A model generated the notes under the pieces. It did no database searches, was not told the DNA's origin, and saw nothing but the letters and a program-made list of their open reading frames with translations. Below are positions 38,131-52,431 of a DNA stretch of 64,000 bases, piece after piece. Position 1 is the first letter of the stretch, and each line of letters begins with the position of its first letter. A program made the translations under genes and the position numbers. The DNA comes from Seriola aureovittata (taxonomy: Eukaryota > Chordata > Actinopteri > Carangiformes > Carangidae): NCBI RefSeq assembly GCF_021018895.1, contig NC_079376.1, positions 12,779,501 through 12,843,500 on the forward strand, read 5' to 3'.

Positions 38131-38879
38131 AAAAAAAATTAAACCGGACACAGACAGTGTTTCATTGGTCAGTGACATAGTTTGCAGCTTGTTAGGTGCC
38201 ATCATTTAAAATGTTTTTACATTTTAAAGCTGATAAAGAAGAAAAAAGACAAAAGCACACACACATATGTTTATGTATTCTGTACTATAGCAGTGATACT
38301 ACTCCAAATAATAGATGTGTCTTAGAGAAGATTGACTTTCGATCGACTGACATTTTTGTTGGAGAAAAATCACAGAACAACTGTCACAATAAAAGATATA
38401 AACGTGTGCACATCATTTGAACAAATGTTTGACTTGCTACATAAGTATTTGATGGACAACATAACCAAAGTTTTTAAAAGTTAAACTAGCATAAGAAAGT
38501 TGTGCTCTAACTTCAGTGCTCTCCATCTCTGTTTATTTGTGATAATGAGAGGAAACTGTAAACTCTGCCACAGATCTGTGATTCTTTGGCTGCTAAAAGA
38601 GATCGATTAAGGTCATAGATTATTTAATGCCCCTTTAAAATGACTGAACCCTTGCAAGGGCAACACTCTTGATTCATGCTGCTCGGTAAAATGAGGATGG
38701 CGGTCTGTCGGGAAGGAATGGCTCTTAAATATTGGAAGAAGTGTTTGAAGCATTGCTGAATATTTAGAGTTCCACCGCTTTCATGTGGCTGGGTTGATGT
38801 GAAGTTCAACCCCCTATTCTCTCTAGTCTCCCTGTCCTCATCAATGTCTCCACTGTCACAGATGATGTCTGTTTCACAG

Positions 38880-38999
38880 ACACAGAGAATCACATTTGCG
38901 CCGAGGCTTCCCATGGCGAGTGGGCCAAGAAGTTTTGATGAAAACTCGAGAAAGGCTGTGAAAGAAGAGAAAATCAAATCAGCGGCTCTATCGGCCCTC
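38880..38999 (+). other. Exon-like segment, 40 codons, AG...GTAAGT
   Basis: TTTCACAG precedes position 38880 and a consensus donor GTAAGT begins at 39000. The 120 bases between are exactly 40 sense codons in phase 0, with a lysine/glutamate-rich end (ENSRKAVKEEKIKSAALSAL). The upstream pyrimidine tract is weak and no partner exons were found. The protein is not recognised. A conserved non-coding element is an equal explanation. Confidence 0.15.
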
Positions 39000-41900
39000 G
39001 TAAGTGCTGATCCCCCCTGAGAGAGCTTGTGGGATCACAATACTTCCCATAAAACAGCGGGAGCTGGGCCAGTCGTCTGAAAAGGACCTGCCTCTCATCG
39101 GAGTGAGGGAGTGCTGAACTGGAGAAGGGAGAGAGTGGAGGGAAAAGAAAGGGTTTCTCATATACGCAGGTTGAATGAGGGTCTCAGCGGTCAAACCTAT
39201 AGAATTGAAGCAGGAGTGGTGGAGTGGGAGGTGGTATGTGGGGATTGAAGAAGAGGGGGGGGACTTGTTGGTCATTATATGAAGCATAAGTACAACACCA
39301 GCCCCTCATTCTCCCACTCCTGAAGGTTCACGTCCCCGCTGTGTTAACCACAGGCCCCCTATGGATTCTCTTAAATCAGACAGGAATAAGAGGCAGGACT
39401 GTGTACTCACACTGCCTCGCATTTACCTGGGGCTTTACCCTTTTGACCTCAACTCTGCATGTCCCTCAAAGGAACTAATTATATTCCTGATTAAGTTTGT
39501 ATGTCTTTATTGTAAAATGTTATATAAAAATGTTGTTGACTAATTCGGTAAAAAAAAAAGAAAAAAAAGAAAGCTGTTTATATGCTCCTTTTTTCTGTGT
39601 ATTACAAGGTTTAGTAAATTGCCCTACCAGAGGTGGGATATTTACCATGCCGTTTCACAGCGCACTTTACTGCCTCTTTTTAAGCAGTGTGTATTTTTGG
39701 GTTTTTTAAAGCATGCAGTTATGGGCACGAGGTAATTCCCCGCTCATTCCCTGCAGTGAGATAAAAACATCAGGTAAAAAACAGCATCGCACAATGCAGC
39801 ATTCTGAAACTTGCACTCACAGCCCAGAACTAAGTGGGTAAAATGACTGAGCAAATGAATCATTTCAAGTTGTATAGCCCGTTACCTGGTTGAAGCGACA
39901 TATCAGTATGAATGCATGGAATAAATATGTCGCTGCTTTATGAAGTGTGAAATGGACCAATGCAAAGGCTCTCCCTCTCTGTTGCTCATTGTGGAGGTGA
40001 CTCCACATTTATGGGCGTTTACACCCCCACCCTCCCACCCACCCCTGATTCTCAGCCGTTTGGAAACCAAAAATTTATGGGTCCGCTGGCACTTAAGTTT
40101 TTACTAGTAAAAAATATTTCAGTAGTTGGTTCACTCCGATAAATTGTTATTTACATAGCTCCTTCGGGTTAAAACAAAACCAAAAATGCTATTTCCATCC
40201 AGATGATGCAATGGGATAATGATGAACACATTAACGAAGTGGCTGAGTTATTTACAGAGCTCATGCCTGTGTCCAGGGGTTGCAATTAAAACGGTTCGCG
40301 CACACAACCCTGAGTCCTAATGACCTAACAGTTCCAGACACTTACCAAAAATTGCTCATTATCTGTTTAGCTGCTGTGTTTGTCATCAGTGGAGTGACTT
40401 GCTCTGAGTAATGCCTCCTGTGGAAGAAATACAGTAAATACTAATTAATGAGAGACAGAAAATGTTTTATTTTACATGCTTTAAAATTAACAAGCACTGT
40501 AAGTTCAGCATTTGTTGTTTCCTGTGTGGAGAAAACGGTGCCTGTCATCACCCATTCAGTTGTGTGTGCGTCCTTATGCCCCTGTGTGACATTATCACGC
40601 TTTGCTGCATGAGCATGTTAATGTTAATTCCCTCATTTTGATAGTGTTCATTTTCCTTTTACACTATTATTCTTCTTCTCCAAAAGCAAATGTGTCATTC
40701 TTATGCTGTTTATACCATCATCCTCTTTCTTTCTGCCATTTGTCCAGTTTGCTCTGCCCCATTAAGAGTGCGGTTGCCAAAGGCCAGGACCCTGTGTTCA
40801 TTGATTGTGTAGGATCAAGTCACATCACGGGTGACCTTTGCTCCCACAGTCCACTCTGGCTCTTGGCCTTAGTGTGCAGCTGTGGTGAGAGTTGGCATTC
40901 CTCCCCTGTAGGTCAGAACACCATTAGCCTTCACTGTAAAGAATGCAACACCATTTGTAATGACTGAGCAACTGACAATGACAGTCTACATGAGAAACAA
41001 CTCACTGATGACCTCCTTCTGTTTTTTTTTTTTGTCCGCCTGGCAAAGCTTCAGTGGTCTGGAAAAAATGTAATTTGCTTCATTCCCCACCAGTTAAATC
41101 TCCCCTTATTAATCTTAAAAGTTTTTTATGCGTTTTATATCTGAAATTATGAAACTGATAAATTGTACCCCAACCATTAAATGTCAAACAGTGCGCATCT
41201 TTATGCGTGTAAATACATCACTCGTGGTAAAATTCACATGATAAATGATTGCTTAAGTCTGAGAAAGACTTACGATCTGTGTTGTTGCACTACGTAATGG
41301 GATTTTAATGGCTCTGATAGCCAAAACACATGTCCCAACTGAGCTGCTGCATGTAGGTTCAAGCTTGGTCAGTGTGACCAGTGCACATATGGCACTCCTC
41401 CTTCACATCGTCTGAATCTTACTCTCCGGAGCTGGGCTTGAGTCCAAACCTTTTTTTTTTGTTTGTTTTTTTGTTTTTTTGTTTTTATCTAGACTCCCAT
41501 CTTCCTTTTCTTTGCTTAAGTCCTTTTTTCCTTTTTTCTCTGTTTACTTCTAACTTCCTCAGTCTTTGCCTTGTGTTGGGTGCACAGATCTACACTGATA
41601 TACTGCTGTTTTCACCGAGCTCTTATGAGCGGTGAAAAGACTAGAGACATTTCTAAGCCTTTTGGGACCCCACAGCCACAAGTGTCTGCAGGGCTGTCTA
41701 TGTTGGAGTCTGTTTTGTTAAAGTCTGAGAAACAGAAAGACCCTCATAGTTTCTCAAATCCTTTGAAATTCTGTTTTTGTGATTGATTCACAGACCAATT
41801 CGGTAAGCCCAGAGGAGCGAAACCCTGCTCATATGCTCCAGGGAAGATCATAGTTTTTGAAGCTGATGGTATTTGCGTTTTGTGGAGGCAAACTGTGAGA

Positions 41901-42690
41901 TGTGTTGATTTGTCCTGGGCATCCACTGCTCCACAGGCTTTCAGATGAAGACGCTGGCTCGCTCTGAACTCCTTGCCAATTTGTCTCACTGAGGGACAGG
42001 CAGTCTTACTGTTTTCCCTTTTGTCTTTTCTCACCCGCTCCTCTATCTAAACTCGTCCCACTAGCCCGCCACCCCTTTTACCTCCTCTCCTCTTTTTCCC
42101 CCCTTTTCGTTTTTTCCCACATCCTCCTATAAACCTTCTATACTACCTTCACTTTTAGTTTCCTTCTCTTCCTCTCTTTCAAACATGCATGCATACCCTC
42201 CAAGTAAAGGATAGCGTGCACAAATTTATCAGACCTGACACTTAGAAAAAAAAAAAAACATGGACCTCCTTTGCTATCAATGTCTAATTCCTTCTTCTTT
42301 TTTTTCTTTCTTTTTACCAGTGCAGATGGCTGTCAGGCACTACAATCCCTAACACTGTGTTCAGCTGGGATATGTCTTTGATCTCTTTTGACTAATGGTA
42401 ATGGCTTGTTTTTGTCTGGGGGGGATCTTGGCTGGCTATGTCAAACAGGGATTTCAGCAGGGCAGGCGATGTGTCTCTTTTTTTGTATTGTTTTACATAT
42501 AGAAACTTGAGTGCTGAGAGGAAGAACACTGTAGAGACACTGACAAGATGCATGACCACTTTTTGTTGCTTATCAGTGATCAATGTTTGAGCTGCTAATC
42601 CCTGGTGCACTTACAACACACACATCTCAGTGACTGACTTGACGTGTACACACACAGGCCTGCGAACACTGCCACTTCACTGTAGTTAGT

Positions 42691-42695
<5 letters not shown>

Positions 42696-42734
<39 letters not shown>
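42696..42734. repeat. (GA)n microsatellite
   Basis: About 18 GA units followed by GCGAG. Confidence 0.95.
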
Positions 42735-42736
<2 letters not shown>

Positions 42737-43361
42737 AGTTAACCCTAAACACTCTGCTAGATCACAACTTTCTCAAAGTATTATTTCACTTATTTAAAAC
42801 TTGATCACCCATTTTTCCTGATGTTTCAGCATCTGGAGCTGCGCACCATATACACTGACTTTGTCGTTGGCTCCTCCAAGCCATGAAAGCGGAATGCACC
42901 TGTGATAAATACTCCCTGCTATTATCACTCATTGAATCAATTAATTAAATCTTCCTAAAACATTTATGCCACTCGTTACCACAACGATCCCAGAACGGGG
43001 AGATGGATTACAGGTGCTTCCTGTAGGCAGCAGAAGAAAAAAAAAAAAGACTGATTAAAGTGTGAGGTGTTTTCTCCCAATCCTCCGCCTCTCATTGCTC
43101 CATTCTCATCCTCCTCTTGGAGGCTCCCGCACCAGTTTGTTGGTGCACTTGATGGGCCCTTTTTCCAGTCTAAAAGAGGTCACAGAGGGACATTCCCATG
43201 TACAACCTCTCAGCAGCCAATGTGAGATGATAGTGTGGGGTGCGGTGAAAAAAACAAATAACTCACGCTAAGTTATTTCTTCACGAAGGGAGCGGAGAGA
43301 CAGCTGACGGGGACGTGTTTAGACAGTTGCGCTCGGGCAGGGCATTCCTCACCCACCACCA

Positions 43362-43363
<2 letters not shown>

Positions 43364-43399
<36 letters not shown>

Positions 43400-43600
43400 T
43401 GGTACATGTGGTGTGGTCTATTTGGATACTTGCACACATTTAAAACAAATATACACACACAAAATATTGGGCAGGGTTCTTGACTCATCCATTACCCCCC
43501 ATAAGCATGTGCACACGCATACTGTGTGAGATTCCATTTCCACTGCCAACATGCCAAGGCTTTGCACACACACTCGTGAACCTGTGCATGAGATCTTGGG

Positions 43601-43635
<35 letters not shown>

Positions 43636-43872
43636 ACTCACACACACATACTAAGACTAACATACAAACACATGTGAGCTTGATTAGAAAGCTGTGGTTG
43701 GTTGACAAATGGCACGGTGTTCATATTTTGCCTCCGGCATGGCGGCAGTAATGATTCCATAATTGTCCTGAGCGCTCAACACTCACTTCCAATCAGCATC
43801 CAGAACAACTCTGCAGCTGGCTACACACGCCTGTGAAACCTGAAAAGACACACACACACACACACACACACA
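43364..43872. repeat. Three (CA)n microsatellites in 0.5 kb
   Basis: CA arrays at 43364-43398, 43601-43648 and 43848-43872. Small frames between them read as Cys-Val or Thr-His repeats and are spurious. Confidence 0.93.
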
Positions 43873-45325
43873 AAAAAGATTCAGTCGCAACTGTGGTTAA
43901 TATGAGTCATGAGAAGAATGCTGTTTATTCCAGTGTGTTCATAGTTCTCATCTTCTGTTCTGGCATTTGCTATGCGATCCTATCTGTTAATACACCTAGA
44001 AAAATGTTGCTGAGGGTGCGATAGGTCTGATACAGTGAATCAGGCAGCTGTGTGCCATCGCAGCCATACCTGCAGGACTAAGTCAGAATTGCTTGGAAGA
44101 TAGGATCAATGAATGTTTGCTGCCATGTGTTTATCCTGGTAACTTATGACTCCCACTTTGCTGCACTTGAACATATAATCAGGGAGAAATGACACCGGCT
44201 ACATTATCCTTGCACAGACTTGAACTCAGGGTGCTGCGAGCCTGAATGTGGGCAGTATGACGCCTTCTATCCCTGTTGCCTCGGCTGAATATTCATAACT
44301 GTTACATGTGTGATCCCGGCAAGGACCTTATCTGGGTCACAGCGTAGAGACTGATGTGGAATCTCTCTCTCTCTCTCTCTCCCTCTGTCTGCACTAAGAG
44401 GGAAGAAAATACTCAAGCAAGCAATCCATTTGTCATGATATCACCCAGCGCCTGCTCAGGCAAAACATCTTGTCCGAATCATAGGGCTATAACTTTGGAT
44501 AGCGGGGTTAGAGATTCTCTGAGAAAGATTCATCCTCGGACCCCATGCAGACTTTAATTAGTGATGAATTAAGCCTCTGGTCTTGGCTTGCTGGAACACG
44601 GTCCCTCTTAAAGGTTAGCTCTGCTCAAATACTTCTCTGACTTCTCTGAAAGGCTGCCAAGAATGTCAGAAATCCTAGTTGCGTGGGAGAGCCTTGCCGC
44701 GTTCCTCCTGGGTTGGTTGGTTGCCTCCTCCGCTCTGTGTTTCTGCTATTAGCAGTGCCCTCTGCAGGATGCCTGGACCGCATGTGATGATGTAAGCACA
44801 TTTCTCCTGTGCTGTGCAACTGCCTGTGGCTATGAAGCGATGCAGGGCAGACAGTCTTTTAACTCTCTTTCTCTCTCATCTCCTTTTCCCTCTCGCTGCA
44901 AATGCACAGCGGTTGATTGCTTCGATCTTTATAAGGTTAAGAGATTTAAAAAAAGAAAAGAAAAGGAAAGCAACATCAGGTGTTGTCACCGTAACAGCTG
45001 ATACATCCATAAAACGCTGCTCACTTAGAGGCGCTTTTACACTGTTTAAGGATTTACTTGGACGTCATTTGTTGTGGGGGAGGATATGACATCATCGCCA
45101 TCTGAAGCTGGTGTGTCACAGGAAGACAGTCCAAACCACCAGCCTGTATCCACGTGTTATTATGGCTTTAAGCAGGAGGAAGCTGGTCTGCAGTGAGCCA
45201 AGAGAACTGACAGCACATGTCACAGAGATACTGAATGTACAGATCATCTGTGTGTGTGAATACAAAATATGTCACTGCTGCTGAATGCAAACTGATATGT
45301 GGAGAGGATTCCAGAGATGTCTTTT

Positions 45326-45373
45326 TGTGTGTGTGTGCGTGTGTGTGTGTGTGTGTGTGTGCGTGTGCGTGTG
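45326..45373. repeat. (GT)n microsatellite with GC interruptions
   Basis: GT array with GTGCGTG interruptions at both ends. Confidence 0.9.
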
Positions 45374-46228
45374 ACAGACGACGGTGTGGGCTGGTTAGTT
45401 GGTCTATCTGCACAGCGCTGCTTAGTAAAGCCTTCAAGGTCTGCTGGTTGGTTTGGAGGAGGTCTATATAAGGCTGCTTAGGAGGGCCTTCAGGGTCCTC
45501 CACGTTAATTAACTAATTACTTTGCTAATTGGACACATTCGATGCAGACCCCCCCCCCCCGATGCCTGGTGGCAGCCTCTGACACGCCGAGCTTCCCTCT
45601 AAACCAGTCACTTCTGGGGGGTGGGGTTCGGTGGTTGGGGGTGGGGGTGGTGGTGGTGGGGTGGCACATCTGCAGAAGTGGAACTGTTTTGAAATTCAAA
45701 ACATTTTCTGGCTGAAACAAAAACGTATTGATCATGGGTTGATGTCCAAATTTCAGTTATTGATTTGACTTGTTGTATCGACCTTTGGGTTTTGAAGGGA
45801 AAGTGCAGTGACACTATAGACACTGTCACACCGTCTGATTCTCAAGTGAACGGATTGGTAGATGTCACACAGGGGATGTAGGGTGTGTTTGCCTTCCCAG
45901 ACACAGATTAAGCTTAGTGGGAGAGTAATGTGTTATCTTCAATAGAGCCTCTCCATCATAGGGAATATAGGCCAGGATTTAGTCTAATCTGTGCTTAACC
46001 TATGGAAATATTATGGTCAGTATGCTTTGTAGTTCTTCACATTATATTGTTGTATAACTTCAAAACTGGTTTATTGATGACTTTCCGTTTGCTTGACGGG
46101 ATGGATTGTTTATTAGATGATTATTTGGACCGTTTCTGATGGTGACTCTTTAGTTACTGTGAGCTTGCAATGGAGGTGATAGTGGATATTTTTTCACCTG
46201 TTAATAGGTGAGAGGGTTTTGGTGTGCA

Positions 46229-46230
<2 letters not shown>

Positions 46231-46273
<43 letters not shown>

Positions 46274-46647
46274 TCACTTTGAGTGTGAGTGGGTGTCTCA
46301 GATATCTTCTCTCCCTTTAGCCTGCTCTCTTCTCCTGTTTTTTTTTCCTTTGCTCTTTCCTCCTCTCTCACTTCCATTACCTTCCTCCTTCCCATTTCTC
46401 ACCTCTTCCTCATATCTTTCCAATTTATTTTGTCAGCCCTCTCTGCCTCACTCTCTGTTTCCTGTTTCTACTACGCTTCCCACTTTTCCTTCACCCCTGC
46501 GTCTGCCTCTCTCTCTCTCTTCCTTTCTTTCCTCTGTCCCACCCCCTTCCCCTCTCACCCTCCTTTGGAACAGGGAGTTCTGGGTAGGGCGAAAGCAGCA
46601 GCTGCAGAAGGAGCAGCTGCTCTGTGTGTGGGTGTGTATGTATGCGT

Positions 46648-46692
<45 letters not shown>
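46231..46692. repeat. Two (GT)n arrays flanking a polypyrimidine tract
   Basis: GT arrays at 46231-46272 and 46623-46692 flank about 250 bp that is strongly C/T-rich on the + strand (46305-46560). The 192- and 176-codon frames crossing this region are low-complexity artefacts. Confidence 0.9.
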
Positions 46693-46694
<2 letters not shown>

Positions 46695-47645
46695 CATGCC
46701 ACAGCTTGTCCCCTCCACCAGGCTGCTTGGGCAGGGTTGGTCCCAGCAGGGTACCACAACCCTGCCAACACCCCACCAACCAACCAGGCGCATGTGTGCT
46801 GATACACACAAATCACTAACACACACAGACACACACACACACACGTGCGCAGACACCACTCACAGACATAAGAACCATATGCACAGCCATACACAACACA
46901 ATTTCACACACACATTCATATTCAAATACACTCCTATTCAATGAGAAAACCAGTGAATCATTCAGTTATGAGCCTTTGCGAAATGTATGGAAATATACGC
47001 TCAGAACTTCTATGAGTCATCCATCCCCTTATGGAGTTTGTGACAGACAAAATGCAATTTAGAAATATTCTGTGTATGATGTAAAGGGGTGAAGAATGAG
47101 GCAGGTGTTCTTTATGAAAAAAAAGGAGAAGAAGAAGAAAAAAAAAAAAACAACAGTAGTTCGTAACTGCACATTCTGGAGTCTTTTCACACTGCAGGCT
47201 CCAAGGTTTAGTGCCCAGGGCAATGTTAAGCTGAACTCTCTCTGTGTCTGAAGGTGAAGGGGGCTCATCACATTTCATAGTCAATGGATAGTCCTCAGAG
47301 GCTTTCATCCTGTACAGAGGCGATTTCCATTCGCCCTCCCTGCACGAGTGCACAACCCCCTCATCCCACCCCCCCCCACCAGCCCTCCTACACACACACA
47401 CACCCCTCATCATCGAATTATAGGCATTTTTAAAGCGTTCTCAAGTTGCTGTTGTCTTTGTTTGGCTGCTCTAATGAGAGATGGGCCTGAGGCGATGATT
47501 TTTTCTCAGGTAAACAAACAAAGCTATAGGCTAATGTTTGCTTTAGATGGCCGCTGTGCTGTCTGAATAAGGGGCCTGGCTGGGTATGACTTCAACAGTG
47601 GAGAATAAAGGTATGAACGAGCCAGAGAATAAATAAAGCAGGAGA

Positions 47646-47646
47646 G

Positions 47647-47681
<35 letters not shown>

Positions 47682-47694
47682 CAGAAAGACAGAA
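47646..47694. repeat. (GAAA)n tetranucleotide repeat
   Basis: About nine GAAA units, then GACA variants. Confidence 0.93.
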
Positions 47695-50600
47695 ATTAAT
47701 GACAGCAGACAGACACAGACAGAAAGCGAGAAGGGTAGCGAGAAGAAAGAGATTGGTGCTATCATCCAGTTAGCGGCTGGTGCTGAGGGAATACTGTCCT
47801 GTCATTGGAGCCAGCCATGCAGAAGGGGAAGCAAGCTCTTCTATTGCACCTTGGCGTCTGTCTGCGTCTGTGCAGCACCATCTTATTGCCTTGTCGCTGC
47901 TTACTTCGCCTGACCACGCTTCCCCACACTCCCGGCACCCTTTTTTTTTTTTTTTTCTTTTAACTCTCTCCTCTCTCTCTTTTCATTTATCCCTCATATA
48001 TCTGTTCTCTTTTCCGATTTCCTACCCTGTCTGAAGAACATCCATCTCCCAGTCCTCCACTTCATTTATTTATTTTTTCCCCTTTCCTTTCCTGTCTTCG
48101 CAAACCTCACATAGCCCAGTTAATTTTCCCTGACTTTCTATCTCTCTCCCTCCTTCTCGTCATGCTCCAACGCTCATGTGGGAACTCCGACATTATGCCT
48201 GTGGTGTTGTGGCCTTGGCCTGGGGGGGTCAGTTCTTAGGCCCAGAGGGGCACTGCTCCTCTTGCCTCTGCGAACCGGGGGTACTGGGCAGTGTGCTGGA
48301 CTGGAAGGATGAACAGCTGGAGGGTTGGAGGCCAGTGGGGGCCAGCAGAGGCCACAGAGGTCACAGCCATTCAAAACCTTGGCTCCCAGCTCAAAGGTAC
48401 GGGGTGAAAGAGGATCATGCTTCTGGAGGAGAGAAAGAGCTCTTGTTTCCCCGTGGCTTACAAAGGACACAGCCAAGCAGTCAGCCAAGTAGACTCTCCC
48501 AAACAACAACCCCATCCTTCTCTTGTCATGTGATTACATTTTCTGGGTTTCTATGCACAGCAACAGGAATTATTACATTTGTGCTGCAGCATAGTGATAA
48601 TATATGGTGTTTATTTTTAATAAACCAAGCTGTGTCTGTACACATCTCCAGAGCTGTTGCTAGCGATATATAAAACGTATCTGTGGAGTGTTCATCTTTC
48701 ACGTTTATGATGCTCATATAGGAGGGGAAGAAGTCAATAACTTTCAGGGCCTATAGTGCAGAGCCACTAAGCCATTCCCTGGTCTTACAGTATCGAAAAA
48801 GCAACTTTTTTTGATTAGTAAACAGTGGAGCATGCCCTTCAGGGTACTTCCCGGGACTGGGAGGGATGTAAAGGTTAATCTTCAGTTTATTGCCACCAGC
48901 AGTCAGACAGATAGTATCTTTTAAAATTCCTCGTCAGGCGCTATTGATCCACTGACGTCAGAAGCCCCCAGACATGACATTTCTTGTTTCCCATGCTGCC
49001 TGGACCATTACATGACCATCAATGTTTACTATTCAAGGAGACCCTCAGCTTCATTCTGTGGCGCTTGGCTAAGTGCTACACAGCATGGCTAATAAACTAG
49101 CATCTTTGGGATTTCGAGTAGCGTTAATGTGGGTGTCACCTTAAAACCTTTTCGCTTTGACTCTACATAACATCTTCACCTGATGTGAAGTGAATGGAGT
49201 CATAAGGCATCATTTCCCCCCACTGCAATGAGCTGTTGCTCTGTGTTATCGGGCCTATTAATCCGAGTATGTATGCTTTTTTTTTTTTTTTTAGAAAGAC
49301 AATAGGGTCAGTGATCAGGCTACCGAATGCTCTGCTTCCCCTCTTCTCTCGCTCTCCACTCTGTGTCTTCTTAAGATGCTGGCCTGTGATGGGAAATCTA
49401 TATGGTGCGAGAGGCCAATTTAGGTGGCTCCAACCGTGTGGGTTTGAAGAGTGAGCAGCCAGGGTAAACATAGAGAATAACGCCTCCTCTCTCTAAATGA
49501 TTTCAGCGCAAGAGGACATGTGAGGGGATGGTATTTTTCATCAGCTATTTTCCTGAGATGTTTGTGATGTTGGGGGTGGGGGTGGGGGCTGGGGGGGCTC
49601 GTGTTGCCCATGTTGTTTACTAAAGTCATTAAGGTACACATGCACCTCTACCTGTGTGTCAAAACCTACATGTGCAACCTTGTGAACCACCCATTTGCTG
49701 CTTTTTTTTTTTTTTTTTTTAAGGGTCTACCCGACGAGCAGAAACATTCCCAGAGTGTTTGTTTTTGTTTACTGTGCACAATTTGAACAAAATTCCCCTT
49801 TTAGGCCCTTTTCTAGCCCAAGCTACAGCACTCCAGAGCCTGCAACTCATTCCTATTTAAGATATGGTGTATCAGGCTTAGTGGGCTGCAATTAATTCAG
49901 TGCCTCCAGGGCCTCTCTGGCTTTGTATGAGGGGTCAGACTGGGTCAGGCAGATTTTTTTCTGAGAGTAAGCAGCACTAGGTTTGTGTTGGATCAGATGA
50001 GACTGGGCTAATTCTCTCCAGCAGCTGGTCCTTTTCACTCACTGTTTACCCTCAAATGCAAAAGCTGCTGCTTTGCCCTGCCTGCCTATAAAGAAATCTC
50101 TTTACACTTCAACTGACCAAATTTAACAATCCTCTTAATTAAAAGCAGAACTGATGCTTTCTCTTTTTTTCAGTGTGTATTGATTCAATCGGGGGCATTT
50201 GGTCTGAAGTAAGCAAAAGCTCTAGATTGGACTGGGTCGAATCTAAATTGAGTTGTGTCATGTATCTTCAAGCCAAGCCACTTCTTTGGTTTCTAAGCCC
50301 CGTCATTATCTCTGGTGTCCCTTGTTTCGCCTCCCCCCTCGCTGGCAGATTTAGCTGAAGCTGAGCAGCTTCTCTGGTCATTTGGTTACTTGCTCGGTGG
50401 GTCAGCCAGTTCTCTGTGCTTTCTGTGGCCACCACCTCTGCATCTGGGAGTTGTTTGCCGAATGCTGTGTCATCAGAGCTTTGCTGTCTTGCCCCAGAGC
50501 AAGCTAAGTCTAAACACTGCACTTTGTGGCTGAAAGGCCATCTGTCACGGGGAGGGAATCCGGCTTCTCCTCCAAAAAGCATAAACAGGGGCGGGCTGTT

Positions 50601-52059
50601 AAGCCGTGGCGCAGCTCACTGTCATGGAAATGCCCCATCTGAGTAAGGCTCAGGCCCTAATCCTGCACCCTCCCATCTTCACAGCTGCTTTTTAGGGCTC
50701 CATGGCTACCTGTGCATACTCACTGCCTGTTTAGCTGAGAGAGGGGCCTTATGAATAAAATTCAATCAGAGAAGGCTGGTCAGCTGCTTAGATGGTGGTT
50801 TACAGCACGTGTATGTATGCTAAGCCTGTCATCACACATCCCCTGCCCTGACTTAATGGGTTTACGTGCAGGTAGATAAGTGATGTATCTAAATGTATAT
50901 CAGATTTATTTGATGATATTCCCAGACAGGATTACCTTTTGAATTATTTCTTGTGCAGGTGCCAATTTAGAGGAAATGGCTATATGTTTTCATTCACTAC
51001 AGGATGTCAACACCTTGTTTATGGTGAATTTTCACAATTCGGTTCAATTTATTCTATACTTTTTTCCTGTCTTAACAGAACTGCCTTTTTTGTAAGCTCC
51101 AAACAACCTACATCCTCGTGACAGCAGGTCCGCTGTGTTTTCAATAAGTCACCTTTTCTCTCCACAATCCTCCCTTTATGAACAACATGACAAGTCTCGT
51201 CTGAGCCCCCAAAACAGCTACTGAAGAGGAGCAGCTGAGAGCAGAAGATCCTGACATTTCATACATGATTGCAGAGATTTACGTGAGGTAATTATTGGAG
51301 CTATGTCTGCCAACCCAGAGAAGATCAATTCTTTCAATCAATTCCACTTTTAAGAGGATAGGCCAGATTACCAGGGCTGAGGGCCAGTGTGGACGAGGGG
51401 CCCGTAATGCTCTTAATAGGTCACTAAAATGTGTGTTAGAACCTCTGGTTGAGGCCAATGGAGGATTCCTGTGAGATCAGCCATTTCACCCTCCCTTTCT
51501 CTCCTCCTTTCCTTTCTCTCTCTCTCTTGCTTTCCCCCTCTCCTGCTTCGTCCCCTTCTTCTCTCTCTGCCCCTTAGTTCCAAAATAAATTATTTGCTAA
51601 GGCAAACTCCCTATTATTGGAAAAATTTAGGGGGTAATATTTGTATTTAGTAACTTTATCGGCATGTTTGCAAACAATCAATAACTTTACAATTCATTTT
51701 AAATCAATACCTGCACAGATCCAATTTTCCATTGTTTTGGTCAAGGCCAGATAATGGACTTGTGCATGCTATGGAATAAAAATGCAACGACTGTGTCCAG
51801 TTATCCTTCTACAGGTAATTTGTTGAACCAGTTTCATTGGATAACAGAATTACTGTGAATAGTTCTCTAAGGGGAATATCTGTTTTCTATTAGTCTTGAC
51901 TGTCTGGGGGTTTAAAAGTGCAGAGGTTACTCAGGAAAACTTACTTTCATTATTTTTTAAAGTGTGCACTGAGTGGCCATCTGAGAATGGCACAAAAAAC
52001 GTTTTTTAAAAAAATTACCATAATTGATAAGAGCTTTGCGACCCGACACGAAGGGGCAG

Positions 52060-52061
<2 letters not shown>

Positions 52062-52102
<41 letters not shown>

Positions 52103-52367
52103 GGGTGGGGAGATTTTGCCACATAGTCCGGTCTCTGTGGCTTGCATCAGATAAGGGTGAAGAGTAGTGACAGGATAGATGGGAGAGCTAGCCTAAACCC
52201 AGCCAATGTTTATTTAGACATACCAGCAGGCTGGAAAGTCAACAGTGGGAAGGACAGGGAATGCACACCAGCACCAGAGAAACCTGAGACTAGAGACCAA
52301 AAGCTGGTGTCAAGCATCACAGGATGGGATTTCTGGCCTGAGATCAGTTTTTTTTTTAGTGTGTGTA

Positions 52368-52430
<63 letters not shown>
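52062..52430. repeat. Two (GT)n microsatellites
   Basis: GT arrays at 52062-52099 and 52359-52430, the second with GTATGT and GTCTGT interruptions. Confidence 0.93.

Positions 52431-52431
<1 letters not shown>

Larger units (their letters stand above)
28571..38879. other. Non-coding gene-desert sequence
   Basis: Complex AT-rich DNA with scattered homeodomain- and Sox-like cores (30.9-31.15, 32.3-32.9 and 35.7-35.9 kb are the most enhancer-like) and the listed microsatellites. No credible coding exon. Confidence 0.5.

Noticed and set aside
46224..46894. Several 120-190 codon frames on both strands
   Set aside because: They consist of Cys-Val or Thr-His runs from GT arrays plus Ser/Leu/Pro from a pyrimidine tract; no domain or splice logic.
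48176..48673. 165-codon open frame (+)
   Set aside because: No domain, no Kozak or splice support, and a 113-codon frame is open on the opposite strand too; consistent with GC-rich chance openness.
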